A DNA stretch of 64,000 nucleotides, from the NCBI RefSeq assembly GCF_019212185.1, contig NZ_CP078138.1, positions 2,462,501 through 2,526,500 of the forward strand, read 5' to 3'. The notes beneath the pieces were generated by a model that worked only from the letters and a program-made list of their open reading frames with translations, was not told the DNA's origin and did no database searches. The stretch is from Pseudomonas fluorescens (GTDB lineage Bacteria > Pseudomonadota > Gammaproteobacteria > Pseudomonadales > Pseudomonadaceae). Position numbers and translations under genes: made by a program. Of the stretch, positions 1 to 7,081 are shown piece by piece. How positions within the stretch are numbered: the stretch's first letter is position 1; each line of letters opens with the position of its first letter.

Positions 1-573
1 TAACCGGCAGGCTGAATCTCCTTCCTTCTTGCGCATGGCATTGAATTCTTCATCTGGCCCTTCAGGGAGGTAGGGCGCCAGGCTGCTGACATTGTGTACC
101 AGGTAGTTGGGGATCTGCTCTGGCGGAACTTTACTCAGGTCAGTGGGCGGATGCTCTTTCACATCAAGGCCGGCGGGACACGCGAGCACTAAACGATTTA
201 CGCGCGAGCCATGCTGCGCCGCAAACTCGGCAGCGAGGTATCCCCCAAGCGAGGTTCCGACCAGGTGAACGCGATCCAGGTCCAACACGTCAAATAGCTT
301 GGCGTAGTGATCGACATAACCTTGAATTGAATCAATTCGAGGGTTGATTGCCGACGCGCCGAAACCCGGATGGTAGGGCAGATACGTCGTAAAGTACTTG
401 TCCCACTGATCGGAAAACCCTATTCCATGCCAGGTTCCGGCTCCATGGAAATACACCAACGACTCACCCGTTCCGTTTTGATATACGACAGTTCCAGTGT
501 TATCAATGTTGAATTCTTTTCGGATGTAAGTGCGGTGATCAACCCTGCGGTCGCCGAATGGAAAGCTGCTCAT
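1..573 (-). CDS. alpha/beta hydrolase (3' end cut by window edge)
   Basis: A reading frame opens at ATG 573 and stays open for 191 codons to the window edge, so the C-terminus is missing. An AGGAG ribosome site lies about nine bases before the ATG. The visible part has the alpha/beta-hydrolase core: an oxyanion-type HGAG near residue 43 and the nucleophile elbow GTSLGG (Ser in GxSxG), followed by a strand ending in ACPAG. The catalytic Asp/His are beyond or near the edge. In this catabolic setting it could hydrolyse a ring-cleavage product or an ester, but the family is too broad to name a substrate. It is divergent from the chemoreceptor at 892 and shares its control region, which contains a copy of the cluster palindrome (728-741). 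Confidence 0.85.
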   Translation of the reverse strand, partial: MSSFPFGDRRVDHRTYIRKEFNIDNTGTVVYQNGTGESLVYFHGAGTWHGIGFSDQWDKYFTTYLPYHPGFGASAINPRIDSIQGYVDHYAKLFDVLDLDRVHLVGTSLGGYLAAEFAAQHGSRVNRLVLACPAGLDVKEHPPTDLSKVPPEQIPNYLVHNVSSLAPYLPEGPDEEFNAMRKKEGDSACRL

Positions 574-891
574 AAAATGCACTCCTGATGATAGGTCCGC
601 TGTATAAGTACGAAGTATGGAGGCGTAGCGTTATGGAAAAACGCACCTTCGCTTCATATTTCGTCCACGCCGAGTCGACGCCATAGGCATCCAGTTCAGT
701 ATCGAGATCAGACTTTCTTCACCTCACCTATCTTCCGGCAGGCGTTGTCGAAAAATGCTTGATGGGATTCTAGGAATGAGCAATGACAATGGGCTCATTC
801 ACCTAAACAAACGGATCAGCCTGGATCTGCAGCAGATAACCATTCGTGCTGCACAGGACCTCCGCAGTATTCCACTACCGAGAAAATAACA
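574..891. promoter_or_regulatory. divergent control region, hydrolase / chemoreceptor
   Basis: This 318-base gap has no convincing gene. It contains CTATC-TTCC-GGCAG at 728-741, preceded by CA as in the palindromes at 5495 and 15374. Its right half matches GATAG at only three of five positions. A shared regulator with the rest of the catabolic cluster is inferred, not shown. No convincing -35/-10 pair could be assigned. Confidence 0.4.
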
Positions 892-2475
892 ATGCGAAAC
901 TTGGTCGATCTGTCAATTGGAAGGAAGTTGTTACTCGCTTTTGGTTTTCTGCTGATCATCGCCTTAGGTGTTGCCGGGTTAGGGTTTTACAGCATGTCTG
1001 CGATATTCCAGCAGGGAACCTTCATCACCCTCATTTCTGATATCAATGCCCGGCAATTAGAAGTACAGATCGCTCAAAGGGACTTTGCCCTCACTCGCTC
1101 AGCAGAGGCTGCAAGGCAAGCGCAAAAGTTGATCGGTGAACTCAAGCAAGAACTTGATCGCCTGCGGGTCAGTCAACCGGGACATTCCTCTGCGAATGTT
1201 CTGGGTGAAATGGCGTCGGCAGCGGGACACTATGCTCAAAACCTGGATGATTTGGTCCGCCTGACCGATTCCGTCGGCTTATTTACTGGGCGTCAGGAAA
1301 TCGAGGCGCTTAACACCGGCTTGGACAAAGATGCTCGGCGGCTTCTCGAGTTAGGAAAAGAGGTCTACTCCGCACAAAGCCATGAAATGCTTGCGTTGAA
1401 AACACGCATATTCCAGTCGCTCGGCGCCAGCGTGCTTCTGCTCCTTTTCGTCGCGGCAGGCTCTACCTTCGTGCTTCAGGCCCAAATAGTGGGTCCTTTA
1501 CGAAAGGCGGTAGGGGTACTGCAAGACGTTGCAAAAGGAAATCTGGCGGTTCGGATGGACAGTCATCGGCGTGACGAAATAGGTCAGTTGTATGCTTCCA
1601 TGCAGCGAATGTGTGACGGATTGCGGGGGTTGGTGACTGGAATCGGCGATGGCATCCATCAACTTGGGCAGGTTGCGCAGGCGTTTTCTGAATATGGCAT
1701 TGCCAGTCAAAATACTGCCCAGGTTCAGGTGCAAGAGTCTGAGCAGGCTGCGTCGGCGATGACGCAGATGGTCGCGAGCGTTCAGGAAGTGGCTGATAAT
1801 ACGCAGCAGGCCCGAGGGGCCGCAGAGTTGGCGGAACGTCAGGCAACAGCCGGAGTGGACGTTGTCGGTGAGACGGTACGGCAGATTGATCGACTGGTGC
1901 TCGGCGTTGAGCGCTCTACCGAGTCGGTGGTTCGCCTGGAGACGGAAAGCAATCGAATCAGTGGCGTGCTTGACGTCATTCGATCAGTGGCAGAACAGAC
2001 CAACCTGCTTGCCCTCAATGCGGCAATCGAAGCTGCGCGAGCCGGTGATCAGGGACGCGGCTTTGCCGTCGTGGCGACGGAAGTGCGAGCCTTGGCCAGG
2101 CGGACTCAGGAGTCCACTGCAGAAATCGACCTGCTTACACATAGCTTGCAGAGCATTGCTGGCGAAGCCGTTGCGCAAAGTCGAGAAAGCCTCACGCTCA
2201 CCCGCCAAACCGTAGAACTCGCAGGCAAGGCACGCATGGCGCTTGGAGAAATCAGTATCGCCGTCTCGCTGATTGAGCAGATGAATCAGCAAATCGCTGC
2301 TGCTGCCGTACAACAGCACGCAGTGGCAGAAGATGTCGGGCGCAGTGTGACACGGGTACGGGATTTGGCGGACAGCACCGCATCGAATGTGAAAGGCAGC
2401 GCCCAATGCAGTGTCACCCTCACGCAACTGAGTGGCGAACTACAACAATGGGTTGGCAGCTTTCGTGTGAATTGA
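892..2475 (+). CDS. methyl-accepting chemotaxis protein
   Basis: A 527-residue transmembrane chemoreceptor. TM1 is at about residues 10-34, a helical periplasmic sensor domain spans about 35-175, and TM2 about 176-197 leads into a HAMP linker (about 198-250) and the long cytoplasmic signalling coiled coil. The highly conserved hairpin tip is present, with [18 protein letters not shown] followed by [12 protein letters not shown]. The sensor domain is all-helical, of 4HB/HBM size, but I cannot name its ligand. Its place beside the aromatic catabolic genes suggests it senses the pathway substrate or an intermediate. This is inference from position. No CheB/CheR docking pentapeptide is visible at the C-terminus, which ends in FRVN. 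Confidence 0.95.
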   Translation: MRNLVDLSIGRKLLLAFGFLLIIALGVAGLGFYSMSAIFQQGTFITLISDINARQLEVQIAQRDFALTRSAEAARQAQKLIGELKQELDRLRVSQPGHSSANVLGEMASAAGHYAQNLDDLVRLTDSVGLFTGRQEIEALNTGLDKDARRLLELGKEVYSAQSHEMLALKTRIFQSLGASVLLLLFVAAGSTFVLQAQIVGPLRKAVGVLQDVAKGNLAVRMDSHRRDEIGQLYASMQRMCDGLRGLVTGIGDGIHQLGQVAQAFSEYGIASQNTAQVQVQESEQAASAMTQMVASVQEVADNTQQARGAAELAERQATAGVDVVGETVRQIDRLVLGVERSTESVVRLETESNRISGVLDVIRSVAEQTNLLALNAAIEAARAGDQGRGFAVVATEVRALARRTQESTAEIDLLTHSLQSIAGEAVAQSRESLTLTRQTVELAGKARMALGEISIAVSLIEQMNQQIAAAAVQQHAVAEDVGRSVTRVRDLADSTASNVKGSAQCSVTLTQLSGELQQWVGSFRVN

Positions 2476-2640
2476 AAGCTGGCGTTGGCCCAGGCGCGTA
2501 ATGCCAGTGCGCAAAGGATGATTGGTGGCGCAACAAAAAGAGGAGCTTGGTAGCTGGTCAGCCATGGATCTGCTGACGCTACCGCGCTCCTAAAGTCCTG
2601 AAGTGGAAGATTTGTCGAACGGCTATGGGCTCAATTACCG

Positions 2641-2991
2641 TTAATTGCCAGTCTGCTTTTTGTTTGCAGGCTCGGCGAGGTAGCGCGCCAGGGAGTCCAA
2701 CTCAATATCGTTGATTTCTGTTTTGCGGAAAAATGGCATCACCGAAATGCCATTGCGAACGAAGTACTTGACCAGTTCTGGCGAAAGGTCCGAGCGGTCC
2801 TCGAGGCTTGCTGGAACGGCTCCTTTATATCGCGCATCCAAGGCCGTAGTGCCGGGATAGACCTCCCCTCGAGAGTGGCAAGGAGCACACCACTTCTCAT
2901 ACACCAACTTGCCTTGGTTTTCTGCGGCGTCTGCGGTTATGGCCCAGCTTAGGGGCGCACTTGCGAGGAGGGCCAGGAGTGACGGCTTCAT
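2641..2991 (-). CDS. cytochrome c subunit of 4-cresol-dehydrogenase-like flavocytochrome
   Basis: A 116-residue precursor of a small periplasmic c-type cytochrome. It has a signal peptide (MKPSLLALLASAPLSWA) and one haem site, CAPCH. A downstream Met in SVMPFF is the likely axial ligand. In 4-cresol dehydrogenase and eugenol hydroxylase this subunit takes electrons from the flavoprotein and passes them to azurin or another cytochrome. The start at 2991 was chosen because it follows a GGAGA site and overlaps the flavoprotein stop as ATGA; a longer frame to 3024 would put a polar stretch before the signal peptide. It is the last gene of the minus-strand unit that begins at 5283. The PchC/EhyA-type role rests on adjacency and the haem motif. 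Confidence 0.85.
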   Translation of the reverse strand: MKPSLLALLASAPLSWAITADAAENQGKLVYEKWCAPCHSRGEVYPGTTALDARYKGAVPASLEDRSDLSPELVKYFVRNGISVMPFFRKTEINDIELDSLARYLAEPANKKQTGN

Positions 2992-4646
2992 GGTTTTTTC
3001 TCCTGCCGTAGATTCTTCGGCCAAATTCCATAGCGCCCCGGAGAGATGATGCCATTAGGGTCAACGGCATCCTTCAGCGTTTCATGGAAGCGCAATAGAA
3101 TATTGTTGTTGAAGGAGTAGGTATCCATGACATCGCCCTGGAAGGCGGTGGCGGTTCGGTATTCACCCCAGCCATTTTCCGCGGCAATTTTGATCAATGC
3201 GCGAAACGCTGCCCGCGTCTGTTTGTTCTTTGCAGGATCTTTTGAGATCCAGAACGGGATGATGAAAACAAAGCACCGTTCCCAGCAGGGGACGGGGACG
3301 TTGAGGGCGAAAGCAAATGGCACGCCGAGTTTCCGAGCGGCTGTTCCGAGCACTTCATTGATTTTAAGAATGGCTTCACCGTCTCGGGGAATTATCGGAG
3401 AAAACCACGCATGACCGTCGGAAGGTGGCGCGGGATTCCAGTGAGAGCGTGCACCGATCGAAAAGGCGCGCATGTTGGGAATGCCAAACTGAGCGGGATA
3501 CTGCACCTGCTTTTGCTGCTCTGGCGACAGGGGCAGATCGTAATACTCACTTTCCTCAAATTTGGCGTCAGGAATTGCTTTGCGAAAGCGTTCCTGGACA
3601 TATTCCCATTGAGCGCGAATGATTTTTTCGGGACCGTAGAAAGTGAAGGCGCCATTCCAAAAAGGGATGCCATGTTGCTTGCCGTAGCCTTCATACTCTT
3701 GCGGTTTCGCGCCGCGGTCCGCCAGTGCTTTGTACTCGGCATCTCGTGCCACCGGCCCGTGGAGCAGGAAGTCGTGCAGGCCGGCCAAACTCGGCGATCC
3801 CAGCAGAGGGCTGTTGATGTCCGGAAAGCCGGTAAAGATCTTTTGATTCTCCATCTCGGTCATGATGTCCACCAACGGTATGAGGTCCCGATAGCTGGAC
3901 AGGTGCACTGTGCCTTTTAGAAATGCCTCTGGTTCAGGCATCAACCAAAATCCCATCTTGGTCACAATGCCAAAGTTTGACTGGCTGAAAATACCGTCAA
4001 CCCAAGGACCAAAGCCAGTCTTGTAGAGCTGCCAGGTCTCTGCGCCTGGCATCGCTCCCATACCAGTTCTCATTACCTCACCATTGGCCAGCACCACTTC
4101 CATTCCACAATGAGCATCGAAATGGTTGCGAAACTGTGCAGCCGTATAACCTGCTCCGCGATCTACAGCGTTCCCCAACATGCTCCCCCAGCCTGGGTCA
4201 GGAACATCCATCCACAACTTGATGTTTTTTTCCTGCAGATAACGGTAAAGGTCGAAGTAGCTGACCCCTGGCTCTACGACGCAGTAGGCCTGCTTCTCGT
4301 TAACCTCCAGGATGCGGTTCATTCGCTTCAGATCCAGTACCACCGAACCTGAGCAGGTGGGTGCTGACCCTCCATAGCCCAGGTTTTTCCCTGTGGAGAT
4401 CGGATACATCGGGATCTTGAACTGGTTGGCGATGCGCATCAGTTGCTGAACTTCTTCAGTACTTGATGGAGCCACTGCCGCCGATGCGAGAATTTCTTCG
4501 GGCTCTCCCCAGTATGGCGAGTAAGAGTCGCGATACAGATGTAAGTCTTCCTGGCTGGTAAAGACCCATTCGTCTCCTACCACTTGGCTGAATTTACCGA
4601 GTGCCTGGGCGAAGTCTTCGGCGCTGACGCCGGGCGGGGTTTGCAT
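2988..4646 (-). CDS. 4-cresol dehydrogenase / eugenol hydroxylase-like flavoprotein
   Basis: A 552-residue flavoprotein of the VAO/PCMH family. The N-terminal FAD_binding_4 domain (about residues 50-240) includes PISTGKNLGYGG for the FAD pyrophosphate, and the C-terminal half is the cresol-dehydrogenase substrate domain ending in DPNGIISPGRYGIW. Family members oxidise para-alkyl or para-allyl phenols through a quinone methide that is hydrated to an alcohol or aldehyde. A cytochrome c partner overlaps its stop by four bases, so a dehydrogenase (PchF/EhyB-like) is more likely than an oxidase. No signal peptide is visible, although the partner cytochrome is periplasmic. The gene 31 bases upstream encodes a Tat-signal protein. 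Which residue carries the covalent FAD, and the precise substrate, could not be determined. An ACGAGG site precedes the ATG. Confidence 0.9.
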   Translation of the reverse strand: MQTPPGVSAEDFAQALGKFSQVVGDEWVFTSQEDLHLYRDSYSPYWGEPEEILASAAVAPSSTEEVQQLMRIANQFKIPMYPISTGKNLGYGGSAPTCSGSVVLDLKRMNRILEVNEKQAYCVVEPGVSYFDLYRYLQEKNIKLWMDVPDPGWGSMLGNAVDRGAGYTAAQFRNHFDAHCGMEVVLANGEVMRTGMGAMPGAETWQLYKTGFGPWVDGIFSQSNFGIVTKMGFWLMPEPEAFLKGTVHLSSYRDLIPLVDIMTEMENQKIFTGFPDINSPLLGSPSLAGLHDFLLHGPVARDAEYKALADRGAKPQEYEGYGKQHGIPFWNGAFTFYGPEKIIRAQWEYVQERFRKAIPDAKFEESEYYDLPLSPEQQKQVQYPAQFGIPNMRAFSIGARSHWNPAPPSDGHAWFSPIIPRDGEAILKINEVLGTAARKLGVPFAFALNVPVPCWERCFVFIIPFWISKDPAKNKQTRAAFRALIKIAAENGWGEYRTATAFQGDVMDTYSFNNNILLRFHETLKDAVDPNGIISPGRYGIWPKNLRQEKKP

Positions 4647-4677
4647 ATCTATACCTCGTAAATCGAACTGTGATGTG

Positions 4678-5283
4678 TCAGCTGATCAGCGGAGCGATAA
4701 CCCAGCTGACGAGTGGACTGACAAGCAGGCTGGCGTCAGCAGTCCCTGAAATGATGCGATGCGAGCTGCACGAACCCGGAGTACCACGCCACGAGCAGAC
4801 ACCGGCCAGCCTGGCCATGCGCTCGCTCCAATCCGGGCCCTCCAGAAGCTGGCTCAATGGCTGAAGCAAATGCTCTGTCGTTTCAATCTGATGGCTTAGC
4901 TGATTGTTCGGCAAAGCTTCATGAGTGATGCGCAGGACAACTCTCATGCCGCGGTCCTGAGCAAGGCGCTCAAGGCAAAAGAGCGGTTGCGGGGCTGTCA
5001 TGCCTGCAATGATTGTCGGATGCCGGCGCCACTGTGGGTCCAGTGTTTCAAACCACAGGTCGGTGATATCTCCGTCGATCATGTGGTGGGGCAGACCATT
5101 GCGTGCTGCCTCACTACCAAAGCGTTGGCTCGCCTCGAACCGGTTATCAGCGATGACTAAGTCGGGTTGGCGCAGCGCAGCAGCGTCGAGGCTTTCGGCA
5201 ATCACGTTGGAGTTGAAACCGGCAACCACACCGCAGGTGAGCCCAACTTTCAAAAAGTCACGGCGGTTCATTCGGATTGCCAT
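4678..5283 (-). CDS. Tat-signal protein of unknown function beside flavocytochrome
   Basis: A 201-residue protein with a clear twin-arginine leader, MNRRDFLKVG plus a hydrophobic stretch (about residues 5-28), so it is predicted to be exported folded. The mature part is not a family I recognise. It contains no CxxCH haem motif; cysteines occur near the C-terminus (GVCSWRGTPGSCSS). It is the first gene of the unit that continues with the flavoprotein and cytochrome. A small gene of unknown function is also reported near the pch cresol genes, and this may be its counterpart, but I cannot confirm homology. Two ATGs (5283, 5271) are possible and neither has a strong ribosome site. Confidence 0.7.
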   Translation of the reverse strand: MAIRMNRRDFLKVGLTCGVVAGFNSNVIAESLDAAALRQPDLVIADNRFEASQRFGSEAARNGLPHHMIDGDITDLWFETLDPQWRRHPTIIAGMTAPQPLFCLERLAQDRGMRVVLRITHEALPNNQLSHQIETTEHLLQPLSQLLEGPDWSERMARLAGVCSWRGTPGSCSSHRIISGTADASLLVSPLVSWVIAPLIS

Positions 5284-5494
5284 TTAGCGATGATTACAGC
5301 GCGGATTCGCTCAGGCAGAAGTACCTGAGGTCCGTCGCCGCCATTTGAATTGAGTCGGCAACAAAAAAAATCGGAATGGGTCATGAGGTCCTGCGCTTCT
5401 GATTGTTGTTATCGCCCGCTGCATTGCTGCAACTGGGCAGATCCATGCAGTAGTCCGCAAGCACTGATTTTGATGAAGACCGCGTGAGCTGCAC

Positions 5495-5508
5495 CTATCG
5501 AAGGATAG
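5495..5508. promoter_or_regulatory. palindromic operator candidate, copy A
   Basis: CTATC-GAAG-GATAG is a perfect five-base inverted repeat with a four-base centre, flanked by CAC and CG. It matches the perfect copy at 15374 outside the centre. The binding protein is unknown; the LuxR-type (7082-9847) and TetR-type (15585-16202) regulators of the cluster are the candidates. Confidence 0.6.
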
Positions 5509-5554
5509 CGACGTGCACCTGTCGCGAATCTCGCAAGGTCCTGGTGAGCCAACG

Positions 5555-5568
5555 CTATCTTTGGGTAG
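5555..5568. promoter_or_regulatory. palindromic operator candidate, copy B
   Basis: CTATC-TTTG-GGTAG has one mismatch from the perfect inverted repeat. Including flanks (CG before, GT after) it is the near-complement of copy A, with 15 of 18 positions agreeing. The 60-base phasing with copy A supports a functional pair. Confidence 0.55.
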
Positions 5569-5689
5569 GTCATCCCCTAAGCCGTTCGGGAGTAAATGCA
5601 GACTGCGTCGCGCGAACAGTCTCGGATTTGCGGTCTTGCTCGCAGACTGCTCTGCGCTGTCCACAAGGAACAACGAACCGGAGTTTTAG

Positions 5690-6970
5690 ATGGCCACAGA
5701 TAAACGAGTCATTATCGTCGGCGCAGGACCGACAGGTTTAATCACGGCGCTGGGGCTGGCCCGTCAGGGCGCGCAAGTCACAGTTATCGACCGAGAGCGA
5801 GATATCCTGCGTTGGCCCCGGGCGATGGTGTATCTGTCATCTACGTTGAAGGTGCTGGATGAGCTTGGTTTGCTTGAATCCGCCCAGAAAGTCGCGGCGT
5901 GGGGTTATGAATACAACCTGCGTTTTATGATGTCGGGCACTGTTGGTCGCCTCAATTTTCGCGATGTTGAAGACCTCACTCCTTATGCCTATAACCTGCA
6001 TTTTGGGCAGGATCTGCTGGCCGAGATTGTGTTGGAAGCATTCCTGAAACTGCCTGGCACTGCGCTTCTATGGGATACCGTTTTCGATACTGTGCTGGAA
6101 AGTGACGAGCAGGTTATGGTTTCCGTGCTGACTGCCGAAGGGCCGCGCACGCTTGAAGCAGACTGGTTAATTGGCGCCGATGGTGCCCGCTCGAGTGTCC
6201 GGAAAGAATTGGATATCGCATTTGAGGGGTTCACCTGGGACGAAGTCTTCATGGCAACCAATGTCATCTATGACTTTGACAAGCACGGCTACGCACCCTC
6301 CACAATGCTTGCGAACGGTGATAACTGGGCGGTGATTGCCAAGATCGACAATAACCATCAATGGCGAATTGCATATGGCGAAGCTGGCGAATTGTCCGAG
6401 GAGGAACGTCTTGCTCGAATCCCCGAGCGTATCCAACACTTTTTCCCGGACCCGGAGCAACCGTACGAACTACTCATGGCTAATTCGTACCGAGTCCACC
6501 AGCGCTCCGCCAGTACCTATCGCCAAGGTCGTGTGTTGCTTGCAGGTGATGCTGCCCATGCGACTAACCCTATAGGTGGCCTGGGGTTCACCAGTGGCAT
6601 TCAAGACGCCGACATGTTGAGCAAGTGCCTGGGTGGGGTCATCAATGAAAAGTATGCCGATGACGCGCTGGATTGGTACGCCTATGAGCGTCGCCGCTGT
6701 TTCCTCGAGATCGCCAACCCTACAGCGATTGAGATGAAACGCCGCACGCAGGAAAAGAATCCAGTCAAACGTCAGGAGGATGAGGACAACTTTTTCACGC
6801 TGGTGAACGATCGCGACCTGCGACGCCAAGCGTTGACCTCGGTCTTCAACCTTGCTGGTCGTGATTATCGCGCCGATTGGAACGAGGTCTATCTGAAAGC
6901 CGATGAAGCCGGGACTACCCCAAAGCTCGGCGCTCATGGTGGGATTGTCTTCTCGCAAGAGACACACTGA
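5690..6970 (+). CDS. FAD-dependent aromatic monooxygenase
   Basis: A 426-residue class A flavin monooxygenase of the PheA/MhpA/4-hydroxybenzoate-hydroxylase superfamily. It shows the Rossmann GAGPTG motif near residue 11, the DG motif in LIGADGARSSVR (about 160-171) and the second FAD motif LLAGDAAHATNP (about 282-293). Such enzymes insert one oxygen ortho or para to a phenolic OH, sometimes replacing a carboxyl (oxidative decarboxylation), using NAD(P)H. With a hydroquinone-cleaving dioxygenase in the cluster, production of a hydroquinone is the attractive role, but this is inferred. A CGGAG ribosome site precedes the ATG. It is probably a single-gene unit ending at a hairpin near 6992. Confidence 0.88.
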   Translation: MATDKRVIIVGAGPTGLITALGLARQGAQVTVIDRERDILRWPRAMVYLSSTLKVLDELGLLESAQKVAAWGYEYNLRFMMSGTVGRLNFRDVEDLTPYAYNLHFGQDLLAEIVLEAFLKLPGTALLWDTVFDTVLESDEQVMVSVLTAEGPRTLEADWLIGADGARSSVRKELDIAFEGFTWDEVFMATNVIYDFDKHGYAPSTMLANGDNWAVIAKIDNNHQWRIAYGEAGELSEEERLARIPERIQHFFPDPEQPYELLMANSYRVHQRSASTYRQGRVLLAGDAAHATNPIGGLGFTSGIQDADMLSKCLGGVINEKYADDALDWYAYERRRCFLEIANPTAIEMKRRTQEKNPVKRQEDEDNFFTLVNDRDLRRQALTSVFNLAGRDYRADWNEVYLKADEAGTTPKLGAHGGIVFSQETH

Positions 6971-6991
6971 CGTCGCCAGGCCTATCTGGGT

Positions 6992-7020
6992 TGTCCCCTG
7001 CGCAGCAGGTGGAGGGGACA
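6992..7020. terminator. stem-loop between convergent genes
   Basis: TGTCCCC and GGGGACA form a seven-base stem, with an inner CTGC/GCAG pair. It sits between the converging monooxygenase and LuxR-type genes. There is no U-tract, so intrinsic termination is only suggested. Confidence 0.4.
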
Positions 7021-7081
7021 GCTCAATATCCGTCCAGGGTGGGCAGGATGCTTGATTACCGATCGTTACTCTTCACCGTTA

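Larger units (their letters stand above)
5284..5689. promoter_or_regulatory. divergent control region, flavocytochrome operon / FAD monooxygenase
   Basis: This 406-base gap separates two divergent units. It holds two copies of a palindrome, detailed separately, spaced exactly 60 bases apart (about six helical turns), as expected for cooperative binding or looping. A minus-strand frame at 5311-5673 is not believed to be a gene, because it has no ribosome site or recognisable domain. CGGAG before 5690 is the ribosome site of the monooxygenase. Confidence 0.6.

Noticed and set aside
5311..5673. 120-codon minus-strand frame in the divergent gap
   Set aside because: No ribosome site, low-complexity Arg/Ser-rich product, and it overlaps both palindromic operators.
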